From JAFLCM01 sp046154665 (GTDB taxonomy: Bacteria > Planctomycetota > Phycisphaerae > Phycisphaerales > UBA1924): a stretch of 64,000 nucleotides of DNA. Shown here one piece after another: positions 14,529-23,914 of this stretch (within the stretch, counting starts at the first letter, position 1; every line of letters starts with the position of its first letter). The position numbers and the translations under genes were made by a program. Below the pieces are notes generated by a model, which worked only from the letters and a program-made list of their open reading frames with translations, was not told the DNA's origin and searched no databases. The DNA is taken from assembly GCA_046154665.1 (NCBI GenBank), contig JBJXFG010000055.1, forward strand, positions 81,185 to 145,184, in the 5' to 3' direction.

Positions 14529-17348
14529 TCACGGGCAGGTCTGGCCGAAGCGGCCCAGGAAGAAGACCAGGTCTGGGGTGTTGACGGTGCCGTCGCGGTT
14601 GAAGTCGGCGCGGAAGGCGCGCGGGCTCGAGTTCGCCGGGGAACCGAATCGTCCGAGGAAGGTGGTGAGATCGGCGGTGTTGACCGGGCCGTCGTCGTTG
14701 AAATCGGCGAAGCACGCGGGTGCGATCGTCGGCCCGTAGATGGTCGTGAACCGCCCCGCCGAGTACCCGCCCGCGCTGCGGAACTGCCCGCCCACGTGCA
14801 TCGCCTGTGTGTACGTCTGCGGCAGCGGCGACGGCGGGATGACGATGCCGAGTTCAAGAGCCCACACCGTGTTGTCGGTCCCGTCCACACCGGTCGCAGG
14901 GTCGATGATCTTCGACCACGTCACGGCACCCGGCCCGGTCGCATCGGCGCGGAGCAGGTTGCGGCAGGTGGCGACGACGACGCCGCCCTGCTGCACGCTG
15001 GTGATCGTGCCGCCCACGAACATCTCCCACTCGATATCGTTGTCGGCATTCATGAAGGCGATGTCGGCGACGAGGCCGTCGCCCCCGCCGTTCTTGGCGT
15101 TGCCGATGACGACCCATGATGTGCCGTTGTATCCGGCGATGGCCGAAGGGCCGCCGGCGACGATGATGAAGCCGGTCTTGTCGAAGAAACTCTTGGGGCA
15201 CCAGGCCAGCGCGGTGCAGGGGCCGGTGGGGGGCTGGCCGGGGCCGAAGACGGTGCCGGTCTCGATGTTCACGAAGTTCACATAGGCGTTGCCCACGTTG
15301 GTTCGGGCAGCGCCGGGAACGCTCAACTCGGAGTAGTTGCCCGCGACCACCGCGACCTTCTCCGCCGGCCCCGCGGCGGCCGGAGGACTCGCGAGCGCGC
15401 CAAAAAAGTAGTTGATGATTGCGAGGTCTTGCTGTGCCAACTCCAGTTCGGTGACCGGTCCGTCCGTGGGCCTCGGGAAAGTGTCATCAATCGGTACGAT
15501 GAACGATCCATCCACGAAGCCTTTTCCCGGCACCCACGTCGCTCCCCACGGGGCGTTGAGGCCGCCGATCTCGAACGCGTTGGTGAAGATGCGGATGCGA
15601 TTTGGCAGCGTTTCGTCGGACGGGAGGCCGAGGAGCGCTGTGCCCGAGTTGGTGAGGCCCGCGATGCCGGGCAAACCCCAAGGTTCCCAGTTGAATGTGA
15701 CCGGCTCCCAATACCCCAGCCCGCCGGCGAGCTGCCCGTTGCACTGCGTGAAGCTTCCGGTGCAGATGACCTGGTCCGATTCCGTGATCGCAAGATCGAG
15801 CACCGTGCCGTTGTTGTCGCCGGGATTGAAGGCGTAAATGGGCTCGTTCCGGAGGGTTCCCTCGTTGAACGCTGTGATGGTCGCCTTGGGAAGCGTCGAG
15901 TTTTCGGCGAAGCCGGGGGTCATCGCCGCCCCGCCGACGTAGACGACCGACCGAAGGTCGCTGCCGGAGATCGGAGGACCGTCGCCGCGGGTGCCGTTGG
16001 GGTCACCGTCAGGCGGCCCGTCGCGCCCCGCCGCGGGCGGCAGGGCCTGGAGAGCCGGGTTCTGCGGGAACTTGATCACACGGATAGAGGCGTCCGAGGC
16101 GGTGCTCTTGAAGCCCAAGCCCAGCGTGCTCCACCGCGCGTTCCTCCAGCGCCCGAGGTTGCTGGCGGGGTAGCCGCCCGCGCTGTTGAACGTGCCGCCG
16201 ACGTGGAGAGACGACCCCGGGAGGCCGGGTGGAGGTGCCACGGCCATGACCGTCGGCCCGAAGATGTTGAGGCCGGTGCCCAAGGCGGTCCATGCCGAGC
16301 CGTCGAAGGCGGCGATGCGGTTCGCCGCGACAGCGCCCGCGGGCCCGACGGCGGTGAAGCTCCCGCCCACATGCAGCCGTGCGGGCTGCCCGCTGTCGGC
16401 GTACGAAACCATGCACGTGGCCCCGACGTTGTCGCTGACGACGATGCCGCCGCCGACGCCGTTCCAGTTCACGCCGTCCCAGCGGGCGACGCTGTTGACA
16501 CCGGTCGCCGCGCCGGCGTTGGCAAAGGCACCGGCGGCGTACAACTGCCCGTTGTGGATGGTCAGCGCGTTGACGCGCGGGCCGGCGCTGCCGTTGACGC
16601 TGCCACTGATCCCACCGCCGACGGCGGAGAACGCGGTGCCGTTGAAGCGGACGATTCGTCCGGAGTTGGCGATGCCGGGTGCGCCCGAGAAGTTGCCGCC
16701 GATGTAGAGTTGGTTTCCGCCGCCCTGGCCGTCGTCGTGAACCGCGAGTGCGTTGACAACGGTGCTGGAGAGCGACCGGCCGGTCCAAGCGGTGCCGTTG
16801 TACGAGGCGAGCGCGCCGGCCGACACGGGTGTGCCGCCGGTGCCGGCCTGTGTGAAGAATCCGCCGGCGTAGAGCAGCCCGTTGTAGACGCAGAGGGTGT
16901 TCACCTGGCCGTTGAGGCCGCCGCCGGGGAGGGGTTCCCAGGCGGTGCCGTTCCAGCGAGCGATGCGGTTGGCGGTCACGCCGCTGGCGCTGGTGAACGT
17001 GCCCGCGGCGTAGAGGCGCTCGGGGTTCGGACCGGCGGCGTCGTCGTCGAAAGCGGCGAGGGCGAAGACGTTGCCGCCGGACATGCCGGTGCCCAGAGCG
17101 TTCCAGTTGGTTCCGTTCCACTGGGCGACGCGCGCCGCGGGCACGCCGCCGGCGTTCGAAAACGAGCCGCCGATGACCATGCTCAGAGGGTGCGGGCCGG
17201 GGCCGTCGTCGTCCCAGACGATCATGGCCTTGACTTCGCTGTTGGCCTCGCCCAGGGCGAACAGGTTCGAGTACGTGAGTTGGGCGTGCGCGGCCGGCGC
17301 GAGCGCCGTGCCCATCATGACAATGGCAAGCAAGCGATGAGGCGTCAT
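14529..17348 (-). CDS. Secreted beta-repeat protein with C-terminal dockerin-like EF-hand pair
   Basis: 939 residues with a signal peptide (MTPHRLLAIVMMGTALAPAAHA). The body is a run of degenerate repeats of about 50-60 residues built on 'VARWNGTNWNALGTGMSGG-x-V-x-AL', with further copies IARWNGTAWEPLPGG, VARWDGVNWNGVGGG and IAAFDGSAWTALGTG. This resembles the delta-60/kelch-like beta-propeller repeats of secreted bacterial proteins. The last 60 residues hold two Ca-binding loops, DFNDDGPVNTADLTTFLGRF and DFNRDGTVNTPDLVFFLGRF, between cysteines, as in dockerin type I or planctomycete GC-type endings. It is probably an outer-surface or secreted protein anchored through the dockerin-like end. 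No enzymatic motif was recognised. It converges on the flagellin cluster. Confidence 0.8.
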   Translation of the reverse strand: MTPHRLLAIVMMGTALAPAAHAQLTYSNLFALGEANSEVKAMIVWDDDGPGPHPLSMVIGGSFSNAGGVPAARVAQWNGTNWNALGTGMSGGNVFALAAFDDDAAGPNPERLYAAGTFTSASGVTANRIARWNGTAWEPLPGGGLNGQVNTLCVYNGLLYAGGFFTQAGTGGTPVSAGALASYNGTAWTGRSLSSTVVNALAVHDDGQGGGNQLYIGGNFSGAPGIANSGRIVRFNGTAFSAVGGGISGSVNGSAGPRVNALTIHNGQLYAAGAFANAGAATGVNSVARWDGVNWNGVGGGIVVSDNVGATCMVSYADSGQPARLHVGGSFTAVGPAGAVAANRIAAFDGSAWTALGTGLNIFGPTVMAVAPPPGLPGSSLHVGGTFNSAGGYPASNLGRWRNARWSTLGLGFKSTASDASIRVIKFPQNPALQALPPAAGRDGPPDGDPNGTRGDGPPISGSDLRSVVYVGGAAMTPGFAENSTLPKATITAFNEGTLRNEPIYAFNPGDNNGTVLDLAITESDQVICTGSFTQCNGQLAGGLGYWEPVTFNWEPWGLPGIAGLTNSGTALLGLPSDETLPNRIRIFTNAFEIGGLNAPWGATWVPGKGFVDGSFIVPIDDTFPRPTDGPVTELELAQQDLAIINYFFGALASPPAAAGPAEKVAVVAGNYSELSVPGAARTNVGNAYVNFVNIETGTVFGPGQPPTGPCTALAWCPKSFFDKTGFIIVAGGPSAIAGYNGTSWVVIGNAKNGGGDGLVADIAFMNADNDIEWEMFVGGTITSVQQGGVVVATCRNLLRADATGPGAVTWSKIIDPATGVDGTDNTVWALELGIVIPPSPLPQTYTQAMHVGGQFRSAGGYSAGRFTTIYGPTIAPACFADFNDDGPVNTADLTTFLGRFGSPANSSPRAFRADFNRDGTVNTPDLVFFLGRFGQTCP

Positions 17349-17485
17349 GGGGTCTTTCTCCCGAGGTGGACAGACCGAATCCTGTCGGATCAGTCTAACC
17401 CCGCGTCGAGCGATTCAGACGTGAATTCCCGGAGTGTTCCGCGCCGACCCCACCGGGACCTCGGCAAGGGCACGTCCCCCGGGCG

Positions 17486-19312
17486 TTACACCCCCGGCAC
17501 ATACGTCAGCGGCGCCTTCGGGCCCAGGTCCATCCCCGTCATCCACCACAGCAGCAGGAAGCCGGTCCACAGCACGCCCAGCACAAATGAGTACGGCAGC
17601 ATCAAGGAGATCAAGCTCCCCAGCCCCGCCTCGGGCTTGTACTTCCGCAGCACCAGCAGGATGATGAGCAGATAGCTGTTCAGCGGCGTCACGACGTTCA
17701 CCACACTGTCGCCGATGCGGTAGGCGGCGGTCGTCAGTTCCGGGCTGATGCCGACCATCATGAACATGGGGATGAAGATGGGGGCGAGCACGCCGAACTT
17801 GCTGAGCATGCCGCTCATGGCGAAGTCGCCCATGATGACCAGACCGACGAACATGACGATGAGCAGCGGGATGGGCAGGTCGGCGCGGACCAGCAGTTGC
17901 CCGCCCGAATAGGCGAGCATGCGGTCGAGGCCGGTGTACTGGAAGTAGGCGACGAACTGACCGAGGAAGAACAGGATGGTGAGCACGGGCACGAGCGATT
18001 TCACGCCGTGCTGGATCGCCTCCATGAGGTCTTTCTGGGTGTGCAGCTGCTTGGTGCAGAGGGCGTAGACGACGCCCGGGATGAAGAACGAGAAGAAGAT
18101 GAGCGGGACGATGACCTGCGCCCAGCGGTCGCCGGGCCTCTCGGTGAGGCGCAGGCCCTTGATGGGTTCGCCCGCGGCCTGCGCGGCCATCACCGACGCC
18201 GGGCCTTCCAGGATGACGCTGCCCGAGGGCAGCGTTTGCTGCCCCTGCCCGTGCAGCGGCGCGCCCGGCGTGAGCACCAGCGCGAAGAAAACCGCCAGCA
18301 CCGCGCCCATCACCGCCAGTGAGATCACCAGCCCGCGCTTTTCCTCGGGCTTCAGCGCCATGTCGATCATGGCGCTGGTCTCTTCTTTCGCGCCCGTCGC
18401 CCTCACGCCTTCGCGGCGCAGGCGCGGTTCGACGATCTTGTCGGTCACGAACCAGCCGCCCAGGGTGACCACGAACGCCGAAGCGCCCTTGAAAAACAGG
18501 TTGTGTGTCGCCTCGACGGTGTGGTGGTCGGGGTCGATGATGTGGGCGGCGGTGGTGGCGACGCCCGCGAGGAAGCCGTCGCCCGCGGTGGGGAACAGCC
18601 CGCCCCCGAAGCCGCCCGCGACGCCGGCGAACGCCGCCGCCATCCCGGCGATGGGCGATCGACCCACGGCTGCGAAGAGCGCCGCGGCCAAAGGCGGCAG
18701 GATGATGTACCCCGCGTCACTCGCCACGCTCGAGTTCGCGCCGATGAAAACGATCATCGGCGTGAGCAACGACTTGGGCGTCGCCAGCGCCATCGCCCGC
18801 ATGAGCGCGCTGAACAGACCGAACTTCTCGGCCACCCCGATCCCGAGCATGCCCACGAAGATCAGCCCGAGCGCGGGGGTGTGGGTGAAGTTGCGGAGCA
18901 TGCTCGAGAGCATCCAATAGATGCCGTCGGTGGTGAGCAGGCTGCGCGGGGCGAGGCGTTCGCCGCTGGGCTCGAGGGTGACGATGGGTTTGCCGTCGCC
19001 GCCGAGTTTGGGGGTCATCTTGGGCTTGCCGGCTTTGTCGAGCACCGGCACCCCGGAAGCGTCCATTTTCTGGACGAGCTGCACGGTGGGCTTGACGGGC
19101 TGCACGGTCCAGCCGACGGCCGAGCCGATGGCCGACGCGACAATGACGATCGCGGCCAGCAGCGCGAACAGCAGCGCCGGCTCGGGCAGCTTGTTGCCGA
19201 TGCGTTCGATGAGGTCGAGGAAGCCGCCCTTCGGAAGCCCGGGATCGAGCGTGGGAACGCCGGGGTCAGATGAGTTCGGGGCGGAAGTGGGGGGGGTGGG
19301 GGGTGTTGCCAC
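17486..19312 (-). CDS. AbgT-family transporter (p-aminobenzoyl-glutamate type)
   Basis: About 608 residues from the GTG at 19312; a TTG twelve codons earlier is also possible and neither has a clear ribosome site. It is a polytopic membrane protein whose sequence fits AbgT transporters, known to carry p-aminobenzoyl-glutamate or to act in sulfonamide efflux. Segments seen: LDLIERIGNKLPEPALLFAL at the first membrane span, a soluble insert with GGDGKPIVTLEPSGERLAP, then WMLSSMLRNFTHTPALGLIF, AEKFGLFSALMRAM, and the family hairpin region GANSSVASDAGYIILPPLAA. Further down are GVAGGFGGGLFPTAGD, FFSFFIPGVVYALCT and PLNSYLLIILLVLRKYKPEAG. The N-terminal 30 residues are Pro/Thr-rich. It stands alone. 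Confidence 0.88.
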   Translation of the reverse strand: MATPPTPPTSAPNSSDPGVPTLDPGLPKGGFLDLIERIGNKLPEPALLFALLAAIVIVASAIGSAVGWTVQPVKPTVQLVQKMDASGVPVLDKAGKPKMTPKLGGDGKPIVTLEPSGERLAPRSLLTTDGIYWMLSSMLRNFTHTPALGLIFVGMLGIGVAEKFGLFSALMRAMALATPKSLLTPMIVFIGANSSVASDAGYIILPPLAAALFAAVGRSPIAGMAAAFAGVAGGFGGGLFPTAGDGFLAGVATTAAHIIDPDHHTVEATHNLFFKGASAFVVTLGGWFVTDKIVEPRLRREGVRATGAKEETSAMIDMALKPEEKRGLVISLAVMGAVLAVFFALVLTPGAPLHGQGQQTLPSGSVILEGPASVMAAQAAGEPIKGLRLTERPGDRWAQVIVPLIFFSFFIPGVVYALCTKQLHTQKDLMEAIQHGVKSLVPVLTILFFLGQFVAYFQYTGLDRMLAYSGGQLLVRADLPIPLLIVMFVGLVIMGDFAMSGMLSKFGVLAPIFIPMFMMVGISPELTTAAYRIGDSVVNVVTPLNSYLLIILLVLRKYKPEAGLGSLISLMLPYSFVLGVLWTGFLLLWWMTGMDLGPKAPLTYVPGV

Positions 19313-19382
19313 GGCGGGATCATCGCGGAATCCGCGTGTCCGTGGCAAATCGCGCCGGGACGCGTGAGGCGTACCATGTTCA

Positions 19383-19475
19383 GAGCCGTCCGCGCAAGCG
19401 GGCGGTCCAAACTGCCCGATGACCCGCGCCTTTCAGTTATCCGAACTTGGGACCGGCCGCTCGCGCGGACGGCTC
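19383..19475. repeat. REPIN-like paired palindrome, family 2 copy 1
   Basis: Two 26-base arms, GAGCCGTCCGCGCAAGCGGG... and its near reverse complement, differ at two positions and are separated by 41 bases. Each arm is itself hairpin-forming. A second copy lies near the right end of the window. Confidence 0.8.
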
Positions 19476-19504
19476 CGCGCCGAGCCCGCCCCATTCAACC
19501 CATC

Positions 19505-19732
19505 ATGTCCGTCCGCAACGCCACCATCCTGATCGTGCTCTTTCTCCTGGGCGCGATCGTGTTCGCGTGGTGGATCATGGGCGGCAGCGGCGTCGAGTTC
19601 GCGGTCATCGGCCTGGCCATCGCGGTGTTTTCCGCGAGCCTGGGGAACATCCTCGCGATGTTCGGCAAGCAGAAGCAAGCACCCACCCCACCGGGCGAAG
19701 CAACCTCGACGCGCTTCCCGAGCAAAAAATGA
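19505..19732 (+). CDS. Small two-helix membrane protein
   Basis: 75 residues from the ATG at 19505. Two hydrophobic helices are evident, ATILIVLFLLGAIVFAWWI and FAVIGLAIAVFSASLGNILA, followed by a charged, Pro/Thr-rich tail ending RFPSKK. No family is recognised. The codon bias is like that of its neighbours. It lies between the divergent AbgT gene and xseA, with a paired palindrome just upstream. Confidence 0.55.
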   Translation: MSVRNATILIVLFLLGAIVFAWWIMGGSGVEFAVIGLAIAVFSASLGNILAMFGKQKQAPTPPGEATSTRFPSKK

Positions 19733-20175
19733 GTGAACCGGCGTCGATTCGTGAGAGCATCTCCTCCAAGCGCTCTCAACGGTCGGCACCGGTTCACCGG
19801 TTGTCACGAAGGGACACAGATTTGTGTCTGCGCCAGATTGCTCTGGAGCGCGAGCAAAGTACCAGAGTTCCGCCATGCTGACAATGACAGAAGTCCCTAA
19901 CAGGCAAAGAATTGCGCTCAGAATCGGCTAGTTTTGGGTGTTGATGGGAAGATGGGTAATCTGTCAGCGAACCAGCGGACGCGGGTCGGCTGATTTCATC
20001 CAGCCAGATTCGCCTGGGTGGCGAGCCTGACACAGAACTCCGACCGTCAGGTAGGGGTTTCTTCGACGAAAGAGGGGTTTCGCCGATGCAAGGGTAACGG
20101 GAAACCCCTCCCTCACGGTCGGGGTTCTGACTTTCCCGCCGACTTCCGAGCGACGGCCCCATACCTTCCTCCCCG
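19733..20175. other. Gene-free stretch upstream of xseA
   Basis: About 440 bases with noticeably lower G+C in the middle and no credible gene on either strand. Its right part carries a paired palindrome (20033-20129). No riboswitch or tRNA was recognised. Confidence 0.5.
20033..20129. repeat. REPIN-like paired palindrome, family 5
   Basis: Left arm 20033-20061 and right arm 20101-20129 are 29-base inverted copies with three mismatches. The core is GACCGTnAGGnAGGGGTTTC. Confidence 0.75.
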
Positions 20176-21819
20176 ATGGGACGTCTCCCCTTCAACCCGA
20201 AGAAGATGACCGGGACACCCGCGCCAGAGGCTGCCGCGAGATCCCCCGAGGCTTCGGCCCCCACCGCAGATCGTGTGCTGTCGGTTTCCGATCTTGCCGC
20301 CTTGATCGATGGGGCGCTGAAGAGCGGGCTCGATTCGCCGCTGCGCGTGGTGGGGGAGGTGAGCGGGTTCAACGACCGCACGCACTGGTACTTCACGCTG
20401 AAGGATGCCGACGCGGTGGTGAGCGCGGTGATGTTCGCGTCGTCGGTGGCGAAGTGTCGGTTCCGCGTCGCCAACGGGCAGCGCGTCGTCGCCTCGGGGC
20501 GTGTTGAGTTTTTCGGCAAGCAGGGGCGCACCCAGTTCTATGTGACATCGCTCGAGCCCGTCGGCATGGGTGAGCTCGAGCTTCGTCTGCGCGCGCTGAT
20601 TGAGGAACTCCGCGGGCTGGGCTGGCTCGACGCCGATCGCAAGCGCCCGCTGCCCCGTTTCCCGCGCCGCGTGGCGGTGGTGACGTCGAAGACCGGTGCG
20701 GCGTTGCAAGACGTGCTCGACACCATGCGGCGGCGCTGCCCCGCCGTCGAGGTCATCGTGTGCGACGTGCGGGTGCAGGGCGAGGGTTCGGCGGAGGAGA
20801 TCGCCGCGATGCTGACGCGGCTGTCACAACGCTCGGCGGAACTCGGGCTGGACGCGGTCATTCTCACCCGCGGCGGCGGCTCGATCGAGGACCTGTGGTC
20901 GTTCAACGAGCGGGTGGTCGCCGAGGCGGTGCTGAAATGCAGCGTGCCGGTGGTGGCGGCGATCGGTCACGAGACCGACACGACGCTCGCGGAGCTGGTG
21001 GCGGACGAACGGGCGGCGACGCCGACGCAGGCGGCGATGCGGCTGACGCCGGATCGTGCGGCGCTTTCCGAGCAGTTGCAGCAGCTCTCGGCGCGGTCAT
21101 TGCTCGCGGCGCGAAGGTTGGTCACGCAGGAGCAGCGAAGGGTCGACGCCGCGGCGCGCCACCCCGCGGTGTGCGAGCCCGGGTATGTGCTGGGTTCGGC
21201 GTCGCAGCGCCACGCGCTGGCGTTGCAGCGATTGCGTTCGGCGGCGGGCGCGCGGGTGAGCTCGCGGCGCGCGGCGCTGGAGCGCTTGGGTGCGCGGTTG
21301 GCGCGTCACGAGCCGCGCGGGCTTTACGCCGGTCGGCGCGCCGCTCTGGCGCACGCCGAGGCGAGACTGGCCCGCGCGGTCCGCGCCAGGCTCGACGGGT
21401 CAAGGCTCGATGAACTTCTGCAAGCGTTGGGCGGGGGGTGGGATGCGGCCACGGAACGGCGCGCGGCGGCCCTCAGCGCCCTCGAGCGCGAGCTGCTCGT
21501 CGTCGGCCCCATGAGCGTGCTGGCACGCGGCTATTCGATCACCACCCGGGCCTCGGACGGCGCGGTGGTGCGCAGCGCGGCATCGCTGCGGACCGGGGAA
21601 TCGATCGAAACCCGACTGGCGGACGGCAAGGTGCGTTCCAAGGTGGTGCCGGAGGAGGGAAGCCCCGGACCCGAATCCGGGGCCTCGTCGGCGGATGCGG
21701 CGCTGCAGCGCCTCCCCGCGCCGACGCCGATGCCCGAACGCCGACCTGCCCGCGCCGTCGGGAAAGGCCGTCGCGGCGGGAAGAGAGGGGATTCCCGGGA
21801 TCAGATGGGGCTGTTTTGA
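20176..21819 (+). CDS. xseA: Exodeoxyribonuclease VII large subunit
   Basis: 547 residues. XseA with XseB degrades single-stranded DNA in the cytoplasm. The N-terminal OB-fold starts at LSVSDLAALIDGALKSGL, then VVGEVSGFNDRTHWYFTLKD and VVASGRVEFFGKQGRTQF. The catalytic half is clear: FPRRVAVVTSKTGAALQDVL, VQGEGSAEEIAAML, LTRGGGSIEDLWSFNE, AAIGHETDTTLAELVADERA and TPTQAA. The C-terminal coiled region is Arg/Ala-rich. It ends with a basic tail (GRRGGKRGDSRDQMGLF) not found in most homologues. xseB is not adjacent. The ATG at 20176 lacks a clear ribosome site; an ATG at 20206 is an alternative. Confidence 0.95.
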   Translation: MGRLPFNPKKMTGTPAPEAAARSPEASAPTADRVLSVSDLAALIDGALKSGLDSPLRVVGEVSGFNDRTHWYFTLKDADAVVSAVMFASSVAKCRFRVANGQRVVASGRVEFFGKQGRTQFYVTSLEPVGMGELELRLRALIEELRGLGWLDADRKRPLPRFPRRVAVVTSKTGAALQDVLDTMRRRCPAVEVIVCDVRVQGEGSAEEIAAMLTRLSQRSAELGLDAVILTRGGGSIEDLWSFNERVVAEAVLKCSVPVVAAIGHETDTTLAELVADERAATPTQAAMRLTPDRAALSEQLQQLSARSLLAARRLVTQEQRRVDAAARHPAVCEPGYVLGSASQRHALALQRLRSAAGARVSSRRAALERLGARLARHEPRGLYAGRRAALAHAEARLARAVRARLDGSRLDELLQALGGGWDAATERRAAALSALERELLVVGPMSVLARGYSITTRASDGAVVRSAASLRTGESIETRLADGKVRSKVVPEEGSPGPESGASSADAALQRLPAPTPMPERRPARAVGKGRRGGKRGDSRDQMGLF

Positions 21820-21833
21820 CGGTTGAGCAACCT

Positions 21834-22065
21834 ACGCCGAGGATGAGCGGAGTCCTCGACGCGAATCGTCGCGCTCCTCGGTCCGGGTTCGACCTCGGCG
21901 GAGAAAGAACGACCCGCTCGGAGCTGGCGGGGTACCCGGTGGCACGTGTCCCACAGGTTTTCTCTCTGGCCTCCCGTCGCGTGCCGATGTACCATCTCAG
22001 TCCGCGACTGAAGCTCGTGCGGCAGCGCGACGATTCGCTCCGAAGACGGCGCTCATCGTCGGCGT
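21834..22065. repeat. Inverted pair of the ACGCCGA-GATGAGCG dispersed repeat
   Basis: Left arm 21834-21875 and right arm 22024-22065 are inverted copies of 42 bases, differing at six positions, around 148 bases of spacer without a gene. A single 40-base relative precedes the flagellin-like gene. It may be a non-autonomous element or the ends of a lost one. Confidence 0.7.
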
Positions 22066-22106
22066 GCATGTCCCGATGACTCTCCACGATTCGCATCGGC
22101 TCCCCC

Positions 22107-22526
22107 GTGAAACGCTCCCTCTCCAAGCTGCGTGACCGTTCGCTGACATGGTTCGGCATCGTCCGCCTCCGCGCTTTCGTCCTCATCATCGGCCTTCCTT
22201 TGGTGGTGATGGGCGCGGTTTCGCTCGGTCCGGCGTGGATCACGTTGCCGCTGGTGGGCGTCACCGTAGCCGCCCTCACCTGGACCATCGACCGCGTCAC
22301 CCACCGGCTGGGCGACCACGTCTGCTGGACCTGCGGGCACGATCTTTCCAAGGAGCCCCAGGGGGTCCACGGCGTGGCGTGTCCCTCGTGCGGTTCGCTG
22401 AACCAGCACAACCCGCTGTGGCGCAACGACCTGCTGGCGGACGCCGCGGCGACGGGGGAGGACCCGAGTGGGGATGTGGGGGCGGTTGGAGACGAAGAAA
22501 AGGCCCGATCGGTGGATCGGGCCTGA
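22107..22526 (+). CDS. Membrane protein with cytoplasmic zinc-ribbon motif
   Basis: 139 residues. Two hydrophobic spans near the start (FVLIIGLPLVVMGAVSLG and WITLPLVGVTVAALTWTI) are followed by a zinc-ribbon: CWTCGHDLSK, then CPSCGSLN, i.e. CxxC-x(n)-CxxC. This layout is common in planctomycete membrane proteins of unknown function. The 3' end (last eight codons) is overlapped by the terminator of the converging gene. Confidence 0.6.
   Translation: MKRSLSKLRDRSLTWFGIVRLRAFVLIIGLPLVVMGAVSLGPAWITLPLVGVTVAALTWTIDRVTHRLGDHVCWTCGHDLSKEPQGVHGVACPSCGSLNQHNPLWRNDLLADAAATGEDPSGDVGAVGDEEKARSVDRA
22494..22523 (-). terminator. Terminator of the exported protein gene, inside the converging CDS
   Basis: On the minus strand the perfect stem GGCCCGATC/GATCGGGCC is followed by TTTTCTTC. 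It occupies the final codons of the zinc-ribbon gene on the other strand. Confidence 0.75.
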
Positions 22527-22580
22527 GCGGTGTGCGGGGGTATTTCAAGCAACTGAGGCGTCAGACACTCGGTCGTCGCG

Positions 22581-23645
22581 CTATCGCATGCCCATCCGGA
22601 CGAGGATGCGGCGGGTGAGGCTCGCCTTGAGGGTGCTGGTGCCAGCGCTCACGGTTTCCGTGGCGTCCCATCGGCGCAACCGCATCTCATACTCCGGGAA
22701 GAAGGTGATCGGATCACTGCGCCGGATGGGATCGGTCAGCGAGGGGAGGTCGGTTATCGGTGCTCCGGGGACGCGTCCCGGCCGCTTCTTGGCACGAGGT
22801 GCCTTGGGGATCTTGGGTCGCTCGGGTCGGATGGTCAGTTGCGGGGGCGGCTCCACGCCCGATTCAGAGACGGCGTAGATGTCGTAGATGTCGGCGTCGC
22901 CCCACTCGGCGATGGTGATCTGGCCGCTCAGCCGCGATTTCACCAGCACCGCGTCGGAGGGCATCGGCGCGGACTTCGGGCGTTCGGGATCGAAGATCTG
23001 GGCCGGGCCGTCGAGAACGGCGTGTACGACTCCGTACTGGACCATCGCCGTCCGCTGGTTGGCGAGGTGCGAGAACCGGATGCCCAGGACGATGTTGGGC
23101 CCGACGGGGCGCTCGCCGCGCTGCACGATAAGGCGACCGAGGAACACCGTATTGTTCCCCATGATGCTGCCGACGCTGTGGGTCGGCGAGGCACCGAACG
23201 GGTTGGCGCCAGGATCGAGAACAACGATCGGGAAGTTGTAACGGATGCCGATCGCCTGGGTGGGACCGCCGGTGGGTCCGGTGGTGCGCCCGGCCCACTG
23301 CGGGCCGATGACGTTCGCCGGCGGGTTGGCGGTCTCATTTGCTGACACGGGCGATCCGCCCATCGTCAGGTAGCTTGAGAACTCGGCTTCAGGATTCTCA
23401 ATGACGAAGGCCCGCGATGGCGGGAGTGCCTGCGGCGTGTCGACGATCGGCGCGACATAAAACGAACCGGCACTGGGCGTGATGGGTGCCCCCAGGCTGC
23501 CGTTGACCCCGCCGTTGTCCACCACCAACAGCGAGAACTGGGCGGAGCGGGCGGGGAGCACGGCGACGAGGGAGATCGCTCCCATCGCCCATGCGGCGAT
23601 GCGGCGGCTTCGGACTGGCGCGGGCAAAGAGAGAGTGAGCGGCAC
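22581..23645 (-). CDS. Exported protein of unknown function
   Basis: About 354 residues from the GTG at 23645, with GGAG upstream; the frame extends to 23900 but that part has no signal peptide and is probably untranslated. A signal-peptide-like helix (RIAAWAMGAISLVAVLPARSA) ends near residue 40. The body is beta-rich, with FSLLVVDNGGVNGSLGAP, VIENPEAEFSSYLTMGG, a Gly/Pro/Asn-rich stretch and GDADIYDIYAVSESGVEPPP. The C-terminal third is basic and Pro-rich (KIPKAPRAKKRPGRVPGAP) and ends in an Arg-rich segment. I recognise no family. Confidence 0.6.
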   Translation of the reverse strand: MPLTLSLPAPVRSRRIAAWAMGAISLVAVLPARSAQFSLLVVDNGGVNGSLGAPITPSAGSFYVAPIVDTPQALPPSRAFVIENPEAEFSSYLTMGGSPVSANETANPPANVIGPQWAGRTTGPTGGPTQAIGIRYNFPIVVLDPGANPFGASPTHSVGSIMGNNTVFLGRLIVQRGERPVGPNIVLGIRFSHLANQRTAMVQYGVVHAVLDGPAQIFDPERPKSAPMPSDAVLVKSRLSGQITIAEWGDADIYDIYAVSESGVEPPPQLTIRPERPKIPKAPRAKKRPGRVPGAPITDLPSLTDPIRRSDPITFFPEYEMRLRRWDATETVSAGTSTLKASLTRRILVRMGMR

Positions 23646-23914
23646 GGGGCGTGGCTCCAGAAAGGTGAAGTGACTCGCCGCGGACTCCGGACAACATCCG
23701 CGGACTCTTACTTTGGCGCGTCGCCGCGGTCGCGGTTCCCAAGTGCTGAGTAGGATTCGTCGGTCGGTGTGTGATCGGGTATGCGATCTTTGGATTGCGG
23801 GTAGGCTTGGGTGTGCGTCGGCTGATGGCCGGGTAAGCCGGGTCAGGTCGCTCGCGTTTGTCCGGCCGTCCAGTCGCACCGTTGGCATCCGTTCAATCAA
23901 CCCTGAGAGTTCAC

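Noticed and set aside
15429..17675. Plus-strand open frame (748 codons) opposite the secreted repeat protein
   Set aside because: Arg/Ala/Gly-rich shadow without domain motifs.
19733..20175. Possible riboswitch or small RNA before xseA
   Set aside because: The structure seen is explained by a paired palindrome; no known riboswitch core was recognised.
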